DNA of 64,000 nt from Halomarina salina (lineage in GTDB: Archaea; Halobacteriota; Halobacteria; Halobacteriales; Haloarculaceae). Below are positions 49,980 through 58,611 of the stretch, piece by piece. The position numbers and the translations under genes were made by a program. Numbering within the stretch: the stretch's first letter is position 1; each line of letters begins with the position of its first letter. The notes under the pieces were generated by a model. That model saw nothing but the letters and a program-made list of their open reading frames with translations. It was not told where the DNA came from and did not search any database. The stretch lies in NCBI RefSeq assembly GCF_023074835.1, contig NZ_JALLGW010000002.1, positions 496,001-560,000 on the forward strand. Direction: 5' to 3'.

Positions 49980-51032
49980 TCAGCGGTTCTTCGCGCGACC
50001 GATCCAGCGGCCGAGACGCTTCTCCGAGATACCGGTGTCGTCGGAGAGGTCCTCGGCGTCCGCGTTGGCCAGGTCGTCGATGCTCTCGACGCCGGCGTCC
50101 GCGAGGGTCTTGGCGTACGCCGGGCCGATGCCCTTGATGTCGTCGACGGTGTCGGCGGTCTCGGCGTCCTCCGTCGCGTCCGGGGTCGGTCCGGCGGCCT
50201 CGGCGGGTTCGGCCGCCTCGGTGGCGTCCGGGTCGGCCGCCCCGACGGCCTCGCCCGGTTCGATGCCGGTGTCCTGGTCGACCAGGTCGCCGCTCGCCTC
50301 GGCGTCGGGTTCGTCGGCCGTCGGCGACGGTTCGTCGGTGTCCTCCTCACCCGGTTCCTCCTCGGTCGCGTCGTCCGCGTCCGTTTCGTCCGCGTCCGCG
50401 TCTCCTTCGCCGGCTTCGTCGTCGCTCTCGTCGACCGCTGGCGCGTCCTCCAGGTCCGACTCGTCCGCTTCGTCGACGGTGTCCGCGTCGGGGTCTTCTG
50501 TGTCGGCGTCGAGGTCGCTGGGCTGTTCGGACTGCGACTCCGGACCGGCGGCCTCGGCGACCTCCGTGGCCCCTTCGACGCCCTGGTCCGGCGGCTCTTC
50601 GGTCATGGACCCGGTGGACGCCGACGAGTCGGTGTCCGCGACGGCCGTCTCGTCCATCTCGTCGAACTCCTCGTCCGGCTCCTCGTCGGCGTCGAGGTCG
50701 CTCGGCTGTTCGGACTGGGACGCCGGTCCGGCGGCCTCCGCCGCCTCCGTCGCCGCCTCGATGTCCTCGTCGGGGGCTTCCTCGGTCATCGACCCGGTGG
50801 ACGCGGACGCATCGGTGTCCGTGGCGGCCGACTCGTCCTCTTCGGCCGCGTCCGATGTCTCCCCGGTCGGCTCCGTGCTGGTCTGGTCCGACGCATCGGT
50901 CTCGTCCGTCTCGTCCGTCGCTGCCGTTCCACGTTCGCGCTCGACGTGGACACCGCGACCGGACCCCGACGACTCCTCGTCCGACGTCGATCCCATCCCG
51001 AGTAACGACTTGATTCTGTCGAGGATGCTCAT
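49980..51032 (-). CDS. Acidic repeat protein with C-terminal helix-hairpin-helix
   Basis: A 350-residue protein in three parts. Residues 1-13 (MSILDRIKSLLGM) form an amphipathic helix. About 280 residues of Asp/Glu/Ala/Thr-rich low-complexity sequence follow, containing a 46-residue duplication (71-116 and 132-177, each including ASTGSMTEE and SQSEQPSDLDAD). The last 55 residues are a helix-hairpin-helix domain (IKGIGPAYAKTLADAGVESIDDLANA, then ISEKRLGRWIGRAKNR) of the kind that binds DNA or RNA non-specifically. It starts 26 bases after aroE and precedes pabB, so it is probably in that transcription unit. A long acidic, probably disordered linker ending in a nucleic-acid module is suggestive of a tether or decoy; function unknown. 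Confidence 0.8.
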   Translation of the reverse strand: MSILDRIKSLLGMGSTSDEESSGSGRGVHVERERGTAATDETDETDASDQTSTEPTGETSDAAEEDESAATDTDASASTGSMTEEAPDEDIEAATEAAEAAGPASQSEQPSDLDADEEPDEEFDEMDETAVADTDSSASTGSMTEEPPDQGVEGATEVAEAAGPESQSEQPSDLDADTEDPDADTVDEADESDLEDAPAVDESDDEAGEGDADADETDADDATEEEPGEEDTDEPSPTADEPDAEASGDLVDQDTGIEPGEAVGAADPDATEAAEPAEAAGPTPDATEDAETADTVDDIKGIGPAYAKTLADAGVESIDDLANADAEDLSDDTGISEKRLGRWIGRAKNR

Positions 51033-51058
51033 GTGCGATAGTAGTTTGCCCGGACTAC

Positions 51059-51889
51059 TTAAAGCCGTACCCGTAGCGCTCGCGACATCGCCGCGACCGG
51101 TGCGGGTTCGCCCGTCCACCGCTCGAACGCTTCGACTCCCTGGTACAACAGCATCCACCCGCCGTCGACCGTCGTCGCGCCCGCATCGGCGGCCTCGCGG
51201 AGCAAGCGCGTCTCCAGCGGCACGTACACCGCGTCCATCACCGCGAGGTCGGCGTGGAGGGCGCTCGCGGGGACGGGCGTCTCGTCGGTGGCGTCATCGT
51301 CGTCCTCGTCTTCCATCCCGACGCTCGTGCAGTTGACGAGCAGCGACGCGTCCGAGAGGCAGTCGCCGAGGGCGTCGAGGCCGTGTGCGGTCGCCTCGAC
51401 GCCCTCCTCGCGGAGGTCGGCGACGAGTGCCTCCGCGCGCTCGACGGTGCGGTTGGCGACCCGCACTGGCATCCCCTCGTCGGCGAGTCCGAACGCGACG
51501 GCCCGGCCCGCGCCGCCAGCGCCGACGACGACGGCCGTCCCGTCGAGGGCGACGTCGTGGTGTCGTAGCGCCCGGACCGCGCCGCTGGCGTCCGTGTTGT
51601 ACCCCGTCGGCGGGTCGGTCGAAAAGTCGACGGTGTTGACCGCGCCGATGCGCGCCGCGAGCGGTGCGGCCTCGACGTGGTCGAGGACGCCCTGCTTGAA
51701 CGGGATGGTGACGTTCAGTCCCGAGACGCCGAGCGCCGCCGCACCGTCGAGCGCACGGCCGAGGTCGTCGGGCGCGGGTTCGAACGTGACGTACCGGGCG
51801 TCGATGTCGAGGTCGTCGTAGGCGGCCTCGTGCATCGGCGGCGACAGCGAGTGGCCGACCGGGTTGCCGAGGAGACCGAACACCTGCAT
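51059..51889 (-). CDS. aroE: Shikimate dehydrogenase
   Basis: NADPH-dependent reduction of 3-dehydroshikimate in the chorismate pathway. The substrate side has [25 protein letters not shown] with catalytic Lys65, and NTDASG with Asp100. The nucleotide-binding motif is [15 protein letters not shown] (123-128 core) and [10 protein letters not shown]. The C-terminus has [19 protein letters not shown]. The 276-residue length is normal. An acidic insertion ([11 protein letters not shown]) after NCTSVGM is haloarchaeal. It is the first gene of the aroE-HhH-pabB-pabA-pabC string and divergent from the exchanger gene. Confidence 0.95.
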   Translation of the reverse strand: MQVFGLLGNPVGHSLSPPMHEAAYDDLDIDARYVTFEPAPDDLGRALDGAAALGVSGLNVTIPFKQGVLDHVEAAPLAARIGAVNTVDFSTDPPTGYNTDASGAVRALRHHDVALDGTAVVVGAGGAGRAVAFGLADEGMPVRVANRTVERAEALVADLREEGVEATAHGLDALGDCLSDASLLVNCTSVGMEDEDDDDATDETPVPASALHADLAVMDAVYVPLETRLLREAADAGATTVDGGWMLLYQGVEAFERWTGEPAPVAAMSRALRVRL

Positions 51890-52076
51890 ACACGAGCGTC
51901 GGTACGGCGGGCGATAAGCGCCGTGGACGACGGCAAGTGTCGTCCGGGGCGGGTACTCTGCGCTGATATCGAGTCAGTGGCCGCCGCCCAGTCGCCGACT
52001 CGAAGGTGTCCGGACTCGGGAACGAAGAGCGACCGAACCGACAGAAAAACGTAACAGACCCCCGAGGCTCGACACG

Positions 52077-53471
52077 ATGAGTAACCGTTTGCGTCACCCG
52101 CTGAGCGCCGTCGCGTTCGCGTTCCTCCTGACCGCTCCGTGGGTCGCGACGCGTCTGTACGTCCTCTCCTCGTCGAGTCTCGGGTCGCCGGAAGAACTGC
52201 TCCCAGTAGGGCAGGTCGTCGCCGTGAGTGGTCTCGCCGTCCTCGGTGCGTCGTTCCTCCTCGCGTGGGGGGCGGAGACGGCCGAGAAGGACGTCCCCCG
52301 GGCGTTCGCCATCGCTGTCCTCGCCATCCTCGCGGTGGCACCGGAGTACGCCGTCGACGCGCTGTACGCGTGGACCGCGGGTGCGAACGCCGGCACGCAG
52401 GAGGGCGCGGAGGCCGCGAACCTCGCGGTCGCCAACATGACCGGTGCGAACCGCATCCTCATCGGTATCGGCTGGTCCGCCATCGCGCTGTTCACCGTCT
52501 ACAAGGCCCGGTCGACGAACGACCCGGCGGTCGAGAGCCGGAGCGGGTTCCTGAAGGACGCCGTCTCGCTGGACCGCGACATCGCCACCGAGATAACGTT
52601 CCTGCTCGCGGCGACGGCGTTCGCGTTCCTCGTCCCGTTCAGCATGAGCACGTTCAACGGTGGTGGGTCGGTCGGTGGTATCGGCATCATCGACACGCTC
52701 GTCCTCGTCGGTCTCTACCTCCTCTACATCGCTATCATCGTCCGCGGCGAGGTCGAGGAGGAGGAGCAGGTCGGCGTCCCCGCCTACCTCCAGTCGTGGT
52801 CGAAGGGGCCGCGCATCGCCTCGGTCCTCTTCCTGTTCGTCTACTCCGGCGTGATGATATTCATCTCCGTCGAGCACTTCGCCCACGGGCTCGAACAGTT
52901 GGGAGTCGACAACGGCATCCCCGAGTTCTTCATGATACAGTGGGTCGCGCCGCTGGCCTCGGAAGCGCCGGAACTCATCGTCGTCGCCTACCTCGTCAAC
53001 AAGGCGCGGTCGACCGCGGGGTTCAACGCGCTCATCTCCTCGAAGCTCAACCAGTGGACGCTGCTCATCGGGACCATCGCGGTCGTCTACTCCATCGCGG
53101 CCGGCGAGGTGGGGACGCTCCCGTTCGACGAGAAGCAGATGGCCGAGATCTGGATCACGGCGGCCCAGAGCCTCTTCGCCATCGCCATCCTGACGAACTT
53201 CGAGATATCGCTCCGGGAGGCCGTCGGGCTGTTCGTCCTGTTCATCTCGCAGGTGGCCATCGAGTTCGCCTTCATCGTCACCCTCTCGGAGTCGGCCGCC
53301 GAGACGTACAGCCTCTGGGTGCTGTACGCGTACACCGTCGTCTACCTCGTCCTCGGGGGCTACCTGTTCGTCGCGCGCCGCGACGAGTTGCGCAGCCTGT
53401 TCGGTCGGACCGTCACGACCGCCCGCGAAGCGTTCGGCGACGAGACCGCCCAGCCAGACCACGCCGACTGA
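52077..53471 (+). CDS. Sodium/calcium exchanger-like membrane protein
   Basis: A 464-residue cation antiporter of the Na/Ca exchanger fold with ten or so helices. Both alpha-repeats carry the acidic ion-binding pattern: GASFLLAWGAETAEKDVP with AVAPEYAVDALYAW near residue 88, and APLASEAPELIVVAYLVNKARSTAGFNALISSKLNQWTL near residue 292. The central hydrophilic loop is short (RGEVEEEEQVGVPAYLQ). It likely exports Ca2+ in exchange for Na+. There is no regulatory domain. AAAAACGTA about 31 bases upstream of the ATG is a weak promoter box. Confidence 0.88.
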   Translation: MSNRLRHPLSAVAFAFLLTAPWVATRLYVLSSSSLGSPEELLPVGQVVAVSGLAVLGASFLLAWGAETAEKDVPRAFAIAVLAILAVAPEYAVDALYAWTAGANAGTQEGAEAANLAVANMTGANRILIGIGWSAIALFTVYKARSTNDPAVESRSGFLKDAVSLDRDIATEITFLLAATAFAFLVPFSMSTFNGGGSVGGIGIIDTLVLVGLYLLYIAIIVRGEVEEEEQVGVPAYLQSWSKGPRIASVLFLFVYSGVMIFISVEHFAHGLEQLGVDNGIPEFFMIQWVAPLASEAPELIVVAYLVNKARSTAGFNALISSKLNQWTLLIGTIAVVYSIAAGEVGTLPFDEKQMAEIWITAAQSLFAIAILTNFEISLREAVGLFVLFISQVAIEFAFIVTLSESAAETYSLWVLYAYTVVYLVLGGYLFVARRDELRSLFGRTVTTAREAFGDETAQPDHAD

Positions 53472-53585
53472 GCCGACGACCGAGACGCTCACTCCTCGGC
53501 GAGCCGACGACGGCTCGACATCGACGACGTCTCGATGTCGGCGGCGTCTCGACACCGTTTTTCACGCGAGCGTCGTAGCCCGCCC

Positions 53586-55025
53586 GTGCTCGGAATCGTC
53601 GTCAGCCGCGCCGACAGCGCCTCGGAACGCATCGGTGAGCACCTGCGCTCGCTCGCCGACTGGGAGGAGACGACCGACGACTCGCGGCCCGACGCCGAGG
53701 GCGGCGGGGCCGTCTACCGCCTTCGCGACGACGAGGGTCGCCCGGACGCCGAACTGCGCGTCTTCGACGACCTCCACATCTACCTCACCGGCGTCGAGGA
53801 GGCGTTCGACGCCGACCTCGACTGCCTCGCGTTCGTCTCGCGGCACGCCGGCGACACCGGCCCGCTGTTGACCGCCCACCCGACCGGGAACGTCGGCCAG
53901 GCGGAGTACGGCGGCGAGGACCACCGGTTCGCCCGCGCCGCACCCGGCGCACTGAAGAGGGTGCGCGAGTCGCTCGACCGGTACGCCCCCGAGGACTACG
54001 ACGTCGGGATGGAGTGTACCCACCACGGTCCGACGAACCTCGACACGCCCTCGCTGTTCGTCGAGGTGGGGAGCGACGAGGCCCAGTGGGCGGACGACGA
54101 CGCGGCCCGGGCGGTGGCGCGGGCCACCCTCGACCTGCGCGACGTGGACCCCACTCCGGAGCGAACGCTCGTCGGCTTCGGCGGCGGCCACTACGTCCCC
54201 CGGTTCGAGCGCGTCGTCCGCGAGACGGACTGGGCCGTGGGCCACGTCGCCGCCGACTGGGGACTGGACGACCTGCCGGAGGACCCGGAGACGTACCGTG
54301 CGGTGCTGCGCCGGGCGTTCGAGCGGTCCGGCGCGACCCGCGTGCTCGTCGACGGCGAGCGCTCGTTCCTCCGCGAGACGCTCGCCGACCTGGGCTACGA
54401 GGTGGTGAGCGAGACGTGGACCCGCGAGACGACGGGCGTCCCGCTGGCGCTGGTCGAGCGCCTCGAACGCGAGGTGGCGAGCGTCGATGAGGGGCTTCGG
54501 TTCGGTGCGCTGGCGCGCGACGCCGGTTCGGTGAGTGAGAGCGACGACGTGGCCGACTACACGGTCCTCGCGCTCCCCGACGACCTGCTCGCCGAAGCCA
54601 ACGGTATCGACCACGAGACCACGCTCGCCGCCGTCCGCGAGCGGAGCGTCGCCGTCGCCACCGACGAGGGCGGGACACGACTCGCCGGCCCGGCGGTCGT
54701 CCCCGCGGCCGTCGAGAACTCGTCGAGTGAGGACGACCCGGTCACCCCTCTCGTCGACGCGCTGGTCGGCGTGCTGGAGACGACGTACGACCACGTCGAA
54801 CGAGGGGACGAGGCGGTGGTGGTCCGGGACCGTGCCTTCGACCCGGACCTGGCCCGTGAACGGGGCGTCAGCGAGGGGCCGGCGTTCGGTCGTCTCTCGG
54901 CCGGCGAGACGGTCGAGGTGGACGGTCGAGTCGTCGCACCCGCCGATGTCCACCGCGAGCGAGAGCGTCGATTCTCCCTCGACGCCCTGTCAGACACTCG
55001 TCGGACATCGTCGAAAGATAGTTAA
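53586..55025 (+). CDS. dtdA: D-aminoacyl-tRNA deacylase (DtdA/GEK1 type)
   Basis: Hydrolyses D-amino acids mischarged on tRNA; archaea and plants use this zinc-dependent DTD2 family. LGIVVSRADSASERIGEHL opens the protein. HIYLTGVEEAFDADLDCLAFVSRHAGDTGPLLTAHPTGNVG, the metal-site ECTHHGPTNLDTPSLFVEVGS and VGFGGGHYVPRFERVV are diagnostic. After about residue 270 there is a haloarchaeal extension of some 200 residues (LALVERLEREVASVDEGLRFG to the end) not present in shorter archaeal enzymes. The GTG start is 26 bases after a GTTTTTC box. It precedes ftsZ1 by 27 bases on the same strand, an arrangement I recall from Haloferax. Confidence 0.92.
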   Translation: MLGIVVSRADSASERIGEHLRSLADWEETTDDSRPDAEGGGAVYRLRDDEGRPDAELRVFDDLHIYLTGVEEAFDADLDCLAFVSRHAGDTGPLLTAHPTGNVGQAEYGGEDHRFARAAPGALKRVRESLDRYAPEDYDVGMECTHHGPTNLDTPSLFVEVGSDEAQWADDDAARAVARATLDLRDVDPTPERTLVGFGGGHYVPRFERVVRETDWAVGHVAADWGLDDLPEDPETYRAVLRRAFERSGATRVLVDGERSFLRETLADLGYEVVSETWTRETTGVPLALVERLEREVASVDEGLRFGALARDAGSVSESDDVADYTVLALPDDLLAEANGIDHETTLAAVRERSVAVATDEGGTRLAGPAVVPAAVENSSSEDDPVTPLVDALVGVLETTYDHVERGDEAVVVRDRAFDPDLARERGVSEGPAFGRLSAGETVEVDGRVVAPADVHRERERRFSLDALSDTRRTSSKDS

Positions 55026-55052
55026 TCCAACTCTGTTATATCCCGCGCAGGC

Positions 55053-56255
55053 ATGGACTCGCTTATCGAGGACGCCATCGACGAGGCCGAACAAACTCGG
55101 GAGGAGAATCCCCCGCGTGGGAACGGGGCGGAGTCCGAGGACTCCACGAACACCGACGCCGCGCCCGGCAACACCTCCGGGGCGATGACGGACGAGGAAC
55201 TCGCAGACGTCGTCAAGGACCTGGAGACGAAGATCACGGTGTTCGGGTGCGGCGGCGGCGGCGGCAACACCGTCACCCGGATGGCCCAGGAGGGCATCCA
55301 CGGCGCGACGACGGTCGCCGCCAACACCGACGCCCAGCACCTCGCGGATCAGGTGCAGGCGGATTCGAAGATCCTCATCGGTCGCCAGCGCACGGGCGGC
55401 CGGGGAGCCGGTTCGGTCCCGCAGATTGGCGAGGAGGCGGCACAGGAGAACATCGACGACATCCAGATGGCCATCGGGGACTCCGACATGGTGTTCATCA
55501 CCGCCGGACTCGGCGGCGGCACCGGGACGGGGAGCGCCCCGGTCGTCGCACAGGCCGCCCAGGAGGCGGGCGCGCTCACCATCGCCGTCGTCACCATCCC
55601 GTTCACCGCGGAGGGCGAGCGACGGCGCGCGAACGCAGACGCCGGTCTCGAACGCCTGCGTCAGGTCGCCGACACGGTCATCGTCATCCCGAACGACCGA
55701 CTGCTCGACTACGCGCCGAACCTCCCGCTCCAGGACGCGTTCAAGATCTGTGACCGCGTGCTGATGCGCTCGGTGAAGGGGATGACCGAACTCATCACCA
55801 AACCCGGCCTCGTCAACGTCGACTTCGCCGACGTGAAGACCATCATGGAGAACGGCGGCGTCGCCATGATCGGTCTCGGCGAGTCCGACTCCGAGAACCG
55901 CGCGCAGGACTCCATCCGCTCTGCGCTTCGTTCGCCGCTGCTCGACGTCGAGTTCTCGGGTGCGAACTCCGCGCTCATCAACGTCGTCGGCGGCCCCGAC
56001 ATGTCCATCGAGGAGGCCGAGGGCGTCGTCGAGGAGATCTACGAGCGCATCGACCCCGACGCCCGCATCATCTGGGGCGCGTCGGTCAACCCGGACTTCG
56101 AGGACAAGATGGAGACGATGGTCGTCGTCACCGGCGTCGACTCCCCGCAGATCTACGGCAAGGGCGACGAGGCCGAGGGCGTCTCGACCGAGCGCGTCGA
56201 AGGCCAGCAGGAGCCGGACCCCGACGACGACGGCGACATCGACTTCATCGAGTAA
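55053..56255 (+). CDS. ftsZ1: Cell division GTPase FtsZ1
   Basis: Tubulin-superfamily GTPase that forms the mid-cell scaffold. The N-terminal 60 residues are acidic and variable. The GTPase domain has [17 protein letters not shown], the tubulin signature GGGTGTGS (154-161), and [18 protein letters not shown]. The T7 loop [11 protein letters not shown] has the Asp residues that complete the neighbour's GTP site, so the protein should hydrolyse GTP. The C-terminal domain ends in an acidic tail ([12 protein letters not shown]). Its position between dtdA and secE-spt5 identifies FtsZ1 rather than FtsZ2. AT-rich sequence (GAAAGATAGTTAATCC) lies about 30-40 bases before the ATG. Confidence 0.97.
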   Translation: MDSLIEDAIDEAEQTREENPPRGNGAESEDSTNTDAAPGNTSGAMTDEELADVVKDLETKITVFGCGGGGGNTVTRMAQEGIHGATTVAANTDAQHLADQVQADSKILIGRQRTGGRGAGSVPQIGEEAAQENIDDIQMAIGDSDMVFITAGLGGGTGTGSAPVVAQAAQEAGALTIAVVTIPFTAEGERRRANADAGLERLRQVADTVIVIPNDRLLDYAPNLPLQDAFKICDRVLMRSVKGMTELITKPGLVNVDFADVKTIMENGGVAMIGLGESDSENRAQDSIRSALRSPLLDVEFSGANSALINVVGGPDMSIEEAEGVVEEIYERIDPDARIIWGASVNPDFEDKMETMVVVTGVDSPQIYGKGDEAEGVSTERVEGQQEPDPDDDGDIDFIE

Positions 56256-56300
56256 TCGGACGACGGACACGTTCTTCTCGCCGCACCGCCACGAGGGCGT

Positions 56301-56510
56301 ATGGAGTCCCTCTCGCCGACGCCGGGTCGGACCGCCGTGGCGCTGGTTCTGCTCGTCACCTCCTACGCGGCCATCGACGGGGCCGTCTACATGCAGTTCG
56401 CGGTGTTCGCGAGCGTCGTCTTCGTACTCAGCGCGTGCGTCCTGGCGCTCCAGGCCTACGGAGCGTACCGCGCGTGGACCGGTCGCGGGGAGCCGTCGAC
56501 GGGCGAGTGA
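56301..56510 (+). CDS. Small membrane protein between ftsZ1 and secE
   Basis: A 69-residue protein with two helices, TAVALVLLVTSYAAIDGAVYM and FAVFASVVFVLSACVLALQAYG, a short Pro-rich N-terminus and a polar tail (RAWTGRGEPSTGE). It lies 45 bases after ftsZ1 and 61 bases before secE on the same strand. Composition and a clean start support coding. No family recognised; a division- or translocon-related role is only positional guesswork. Confidence 0.7.
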   Translation: MESLSPTPGRTAVALVLLVTSYAAIDGAVYMQFAVFASVVFVLSACVLALQAYGAYRAWTGRGEPSTGE

Positions 56511-56535
56511 GGGCGGACCGGCTCATATCGTTGTA

Positions 56536-56549
56536 GAAAGATAGAAAAA
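56536..56549 (+). promoter_or_regulatory. secE-spt5 promoter region
   Basis: GAAAGATAG runs into AAAAAG, with the A-run about 26 bases before the secE ATG. The same GAAAGATAG lies 40 bases before ftsZ1, so the two promoters share an upstream element, possibly a transcription factor B recognition element. Confidence 0.5.
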
Positions 56550-56571
56550 GCCCGACCGGTAACTCCGGCCC

Positions 56572-56745
56572 ATGGAAGTACCGAAAGACCTGACCTCGTA
56601 CGTTCGCGTGCTGAAACTCGCCAGCACGCCCTCCTGGGAGGAGTTCTCGCAGGTGGCGCTCATCGCGGGGGCCGGCATCGCGTTCGTCGGCTTCATCGGG
56701 TTTCTCATCTTCGTAATCATGACGTTCCTGCCCGGAGGCGTCTGA
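56572..56745 (+). CDS. secE: Protein translocase subunit SecE/Sss1
   Basis: A 57-residue gamma subunit of the Sec61/SecYEG channel. [20 protein letters not shown] is the amphipathic surface helix, [15 protein letters not shown] continues it, and [19 protein letters not shown] is the single membrane helix that clamps SecY. The TGA overlaps the spt5 ATG by one base (TGATG). Gene order secE-spt5 is conserved across archaea and matches bacterial secE-nusG. It is too short for most length cut-offs but sequence and context are unambiguous. Confidence 0.95.
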   Translation: MEVPKDLTSYVRVLKLASTPSWEEFSQVALIAGAGIAFVGFIGFLIFVIMTFLPGGV

Positions 56746-57182
56746 TGGCTATCTTCGCCGTCAAGACGACCGCCAGCCAGGAGCGGACGGTCGCCGATAT
56801 GATCATCAACCGCGAGGAGGAGAGCATCCACGCCGCGCTCGCGCCCGACTCGCTGACCAGCTACGTGATGGTGGAGGCCGAGGAGTCGGCCGTCTTCGAC
56901 CGCATCCTCGACGAGATTCCCCACGCACGGGGGGTCGTCCCCGGCAAGTCGAGCATCATGGAGGTAGAGCACTTCCTCTCGCCGAAACCCGACGTCGAGG
57001 GTATCGCCGAGGGGGACATCGTCGAACTCATCGCCGGACCGTTCAAGGGCGAGAAGGCGCAGGTCCAGCGCATCGACGAGGGGAAAGACCAGGTCACGGT
57101 CGAACTGTACGAGGCGACGGTCCCGATTCCGGTCACCGTGCGTGGCGACCAGATTCGCGTGCTGGACTCGGAAGAGCGCTGA
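56745..57182 (+). CDS. spt5: Transcription elongation factor Spt5 (NusG-like)
   Basis: A 145-residue processivity factor that binds the RNA polymerase clamp. The NGN domain (about 1-80) starts [20 protein letters not shown] and includes [29 protein letters not shown]. The KOW domain (about 85-122) has [43 protein letters not shown]. The partner Spt4 is encoded elsewhere. Translation is coupled to secE by the overlapping stop/start. Confidence 0.97.
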   Translation: MAIFAVKTTASQERTVADMIINREEESIHAALAPDSLTSYVMVEAEESAVFDRILDEIPHARGVVPGKSSIMEVEHFLSPKPDVEGIAEGDIVELIAGPFKGEKAQVQRIDEGKDQVTVELYEATVPIPVTVRGDQIRVLDSEER

Positions 57183-57235
57183 CGCGCTCTTCGTCGGACG
57201 ATACCACAGCACGGCCGACGGTTCGCTTTTCGAAC

Positions 57236-57245
57236 CGGTTAAACG
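57236..57245 (+). promoter_or_regulatory. Promoter box for PHP-domain gene
   Basis: CGGTTAAACG is centred 27 bases before the GTG start chosen for the downstream gene. The surrounding sequence is the only AT-rich stretch after spt5, supporting a separate leaderless transcript and the GTG start. Confidence 0.55.
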
Positions 57246-57267
57246 ATGTCCACGAGTAGCGACTCCC

Positions 57268-58023
57268 GTGACGGCAGACGGGTTCCGCGTCGACATGCAC
57301 GTGAAGATTCTCGACGAACGGGTCGTCGAGCGTGCGAAAGCCCGGGGGCTGGACGCGCTCGTCTACGCCCCCCACTTCACGCGCCTGCCGAACATCGCGG
57401 CGAAGGCCGAGGCGTTCTCCGACGACGACCTCCTCGTCGTCCCGGCCCGCGAGATATTCACGGGTAACTGGAACAGTCGCAAGCACATCCTCGCGGTGGG
57501 GTTGACCGACCCGATTCCGGACTTCATCACGCTGGAGGGAGCGATGGCGGAACTGGACCGACAGGACGCCGCCGTGCTCGCGCCACACCCCGAGTTCCTC
57601 ACCGTGAGCCTCGACCTGTACGACATCGAGCGGTTCGACGTCGACGCCGTCGAGGTGTACAACCCGAAGCACCTCCCGCGGGACAACGAGCGGGCGATCC
57701 GAATCGCGCGCGAGGCGGGACTACCGGGGTTCACGTCGTCGTACGCACACCTGCTCGGCACCGTCGGCGAAGCGTGGACGGAGTTCGACGAGGAGATAAC
57801 GGACGCCGCGGACCTCGCCGAGTTGCTGAAATCGCGTGCGCCACGGCGGGTGTACCACCGCGAGGGCGTCGAGCACGAACTACGCTGTGCGGCGGAGTTC
57901 GCCCACCTCGGGTTCGAGAACACGTGGGGAAAGGTCGACCGGGTGTTGCTGTCGGCGACCGAACCGACCCACCCAGGACACATCGCCTACGACGGGCGGT
58001 TCGACGACGTGCGGGTGTACTGA
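57268..58023 (+). CDS. PHP-domain metal-dependent phosphoesterase-like protein
   Basis: A 251-residue member of the PHP superfamily. The N-terminal metal motif is DMHVKILDERVVERAKARGLDALVYAPHFTRLPN (Asp and His ligands), followed by VVPAREIFTG, AVLAPHPEFLTVSLDLYDI with another His pair, and VEVYNPKHLPRDNERAIRIAREAGLPGFTSSYAHLLGTVG. The pattern of ligands suggests two or three metals, with an additional C-terminal domain (SRAPRRVYHREGVEHELRCAAEFAHLGFENTW) seen in archaeal PHP-associated proteins. Substrate unknown. The GTG start is fixed by the promoter box; longer open sequence upstream overlaps spt5. Confidence 0.82.
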   Translation: MTADGFRVDMHVKILDERVVERAKARGLDALVYAPHFTRLPNIAAKAEAFSDDDLLVVPAREIFTGNWNSRKHILAVGLTDPIPDFITLEGAMAELDRQDAAVLAPHPEFLTVSLDLYDIERFDVDAVEVYNPKHLPRDNERAIRIAREAGLPGFTSSYAHLLGTVGEAWTEFDEEITDAADLAELLKSRAPRRVYHREGVEHELRCAAEFAHLGFENTWGKVDRVLLSATEPTHPGHIAYDGRFDDVRVY

Positions 58024-58044
58024 CGATAGCCGCGTCGACTGGTT

Positions 58045-58539
58045 CTACAGTAGCAGGTCCGGCAGCGGCGGAATCGACCCGAGGTCGTCGACCAGTTCGG
58101 GCGCGTAGCGGACGACGGCGGCCGCGACGAGCAGTTCGGCGGCCGTGATGACCAGCGTGACGAGGTTCGCGTACCGGTTGCTGGTCGCCACGCCGGTCGG
58201 GAAGTCGTACTCCGTCGGGATGGGGTAGAACAGCGCCATGCCGCGCTTGCTCCCGACGAGGTCGAGGACGTAGTGGGTGAGCACGCCGACCCAGACCCAG
58301 TGGAGGTTGTCGAAGACGACCGGGAACGCGACGAACAGGCCCAGCGTGGCGAGGTTGTGGAGCGTCTTCCGGTGCCTGCCGAAGGCGGTGTCGACGTCGG
58401 GGAACAGCGCACCCAGCACGACGGGGACGGTGACCGCCGCCACCGTGCGGAGCGTCGCCCAGTCGCCGCCGGGCTGGAGGATGAACCCGAGGCCCACGCC
58501 GAGCAGGAGACCGTTGACGACGTGTCCTTCCTTGTTCAC
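58045..58539 (-). CDS. Membrane-bound YdjM/DUF457-like metal-dependent hydrolase
   Basis: A 164-residue integral membrane protein. VNKEGHVVNGLLLGVGLGF contains an early His, GALFPDVDTAFGRHRKTLHNLATLGLFVAFP has the DVD and H-R-K-T-x-HN pattern of the YdjM family, and VWVGVLTHYVLDLVGSKRGMALFYPIP has the His-x3-Asp. These residues form a putative metal site inside the membrane. Four helices are predicted. I start at GTG; the longer frame adds nine unrelated residues. It is convergent with the PHP gene. The substrate of the family is uncertain. Confidence 0.8.
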   Translation of the reverse strand: MNKEGHVVNGLLLGVGLGFILQPGGDWATLRTVAAVTVPVVLGALFPDVDTAFGRHRKTLHNLATLGLFVAFPVVFDNLHWVWVGVLTHYVLDLVGSKRGMALFYPIPTEYDFPTGVATSNRYANLVTLVITAAELLVAAAVVRYAPELVDDLGSIPPLPDLLL

Positions 58540-58611
58540 CCGAGGAGGTGGCCCCGCCGCCGGCAAAGCATCACCGGTCCACCGTCGTCGGCGCGTCCTC
58601 CGGCGGTTGCG

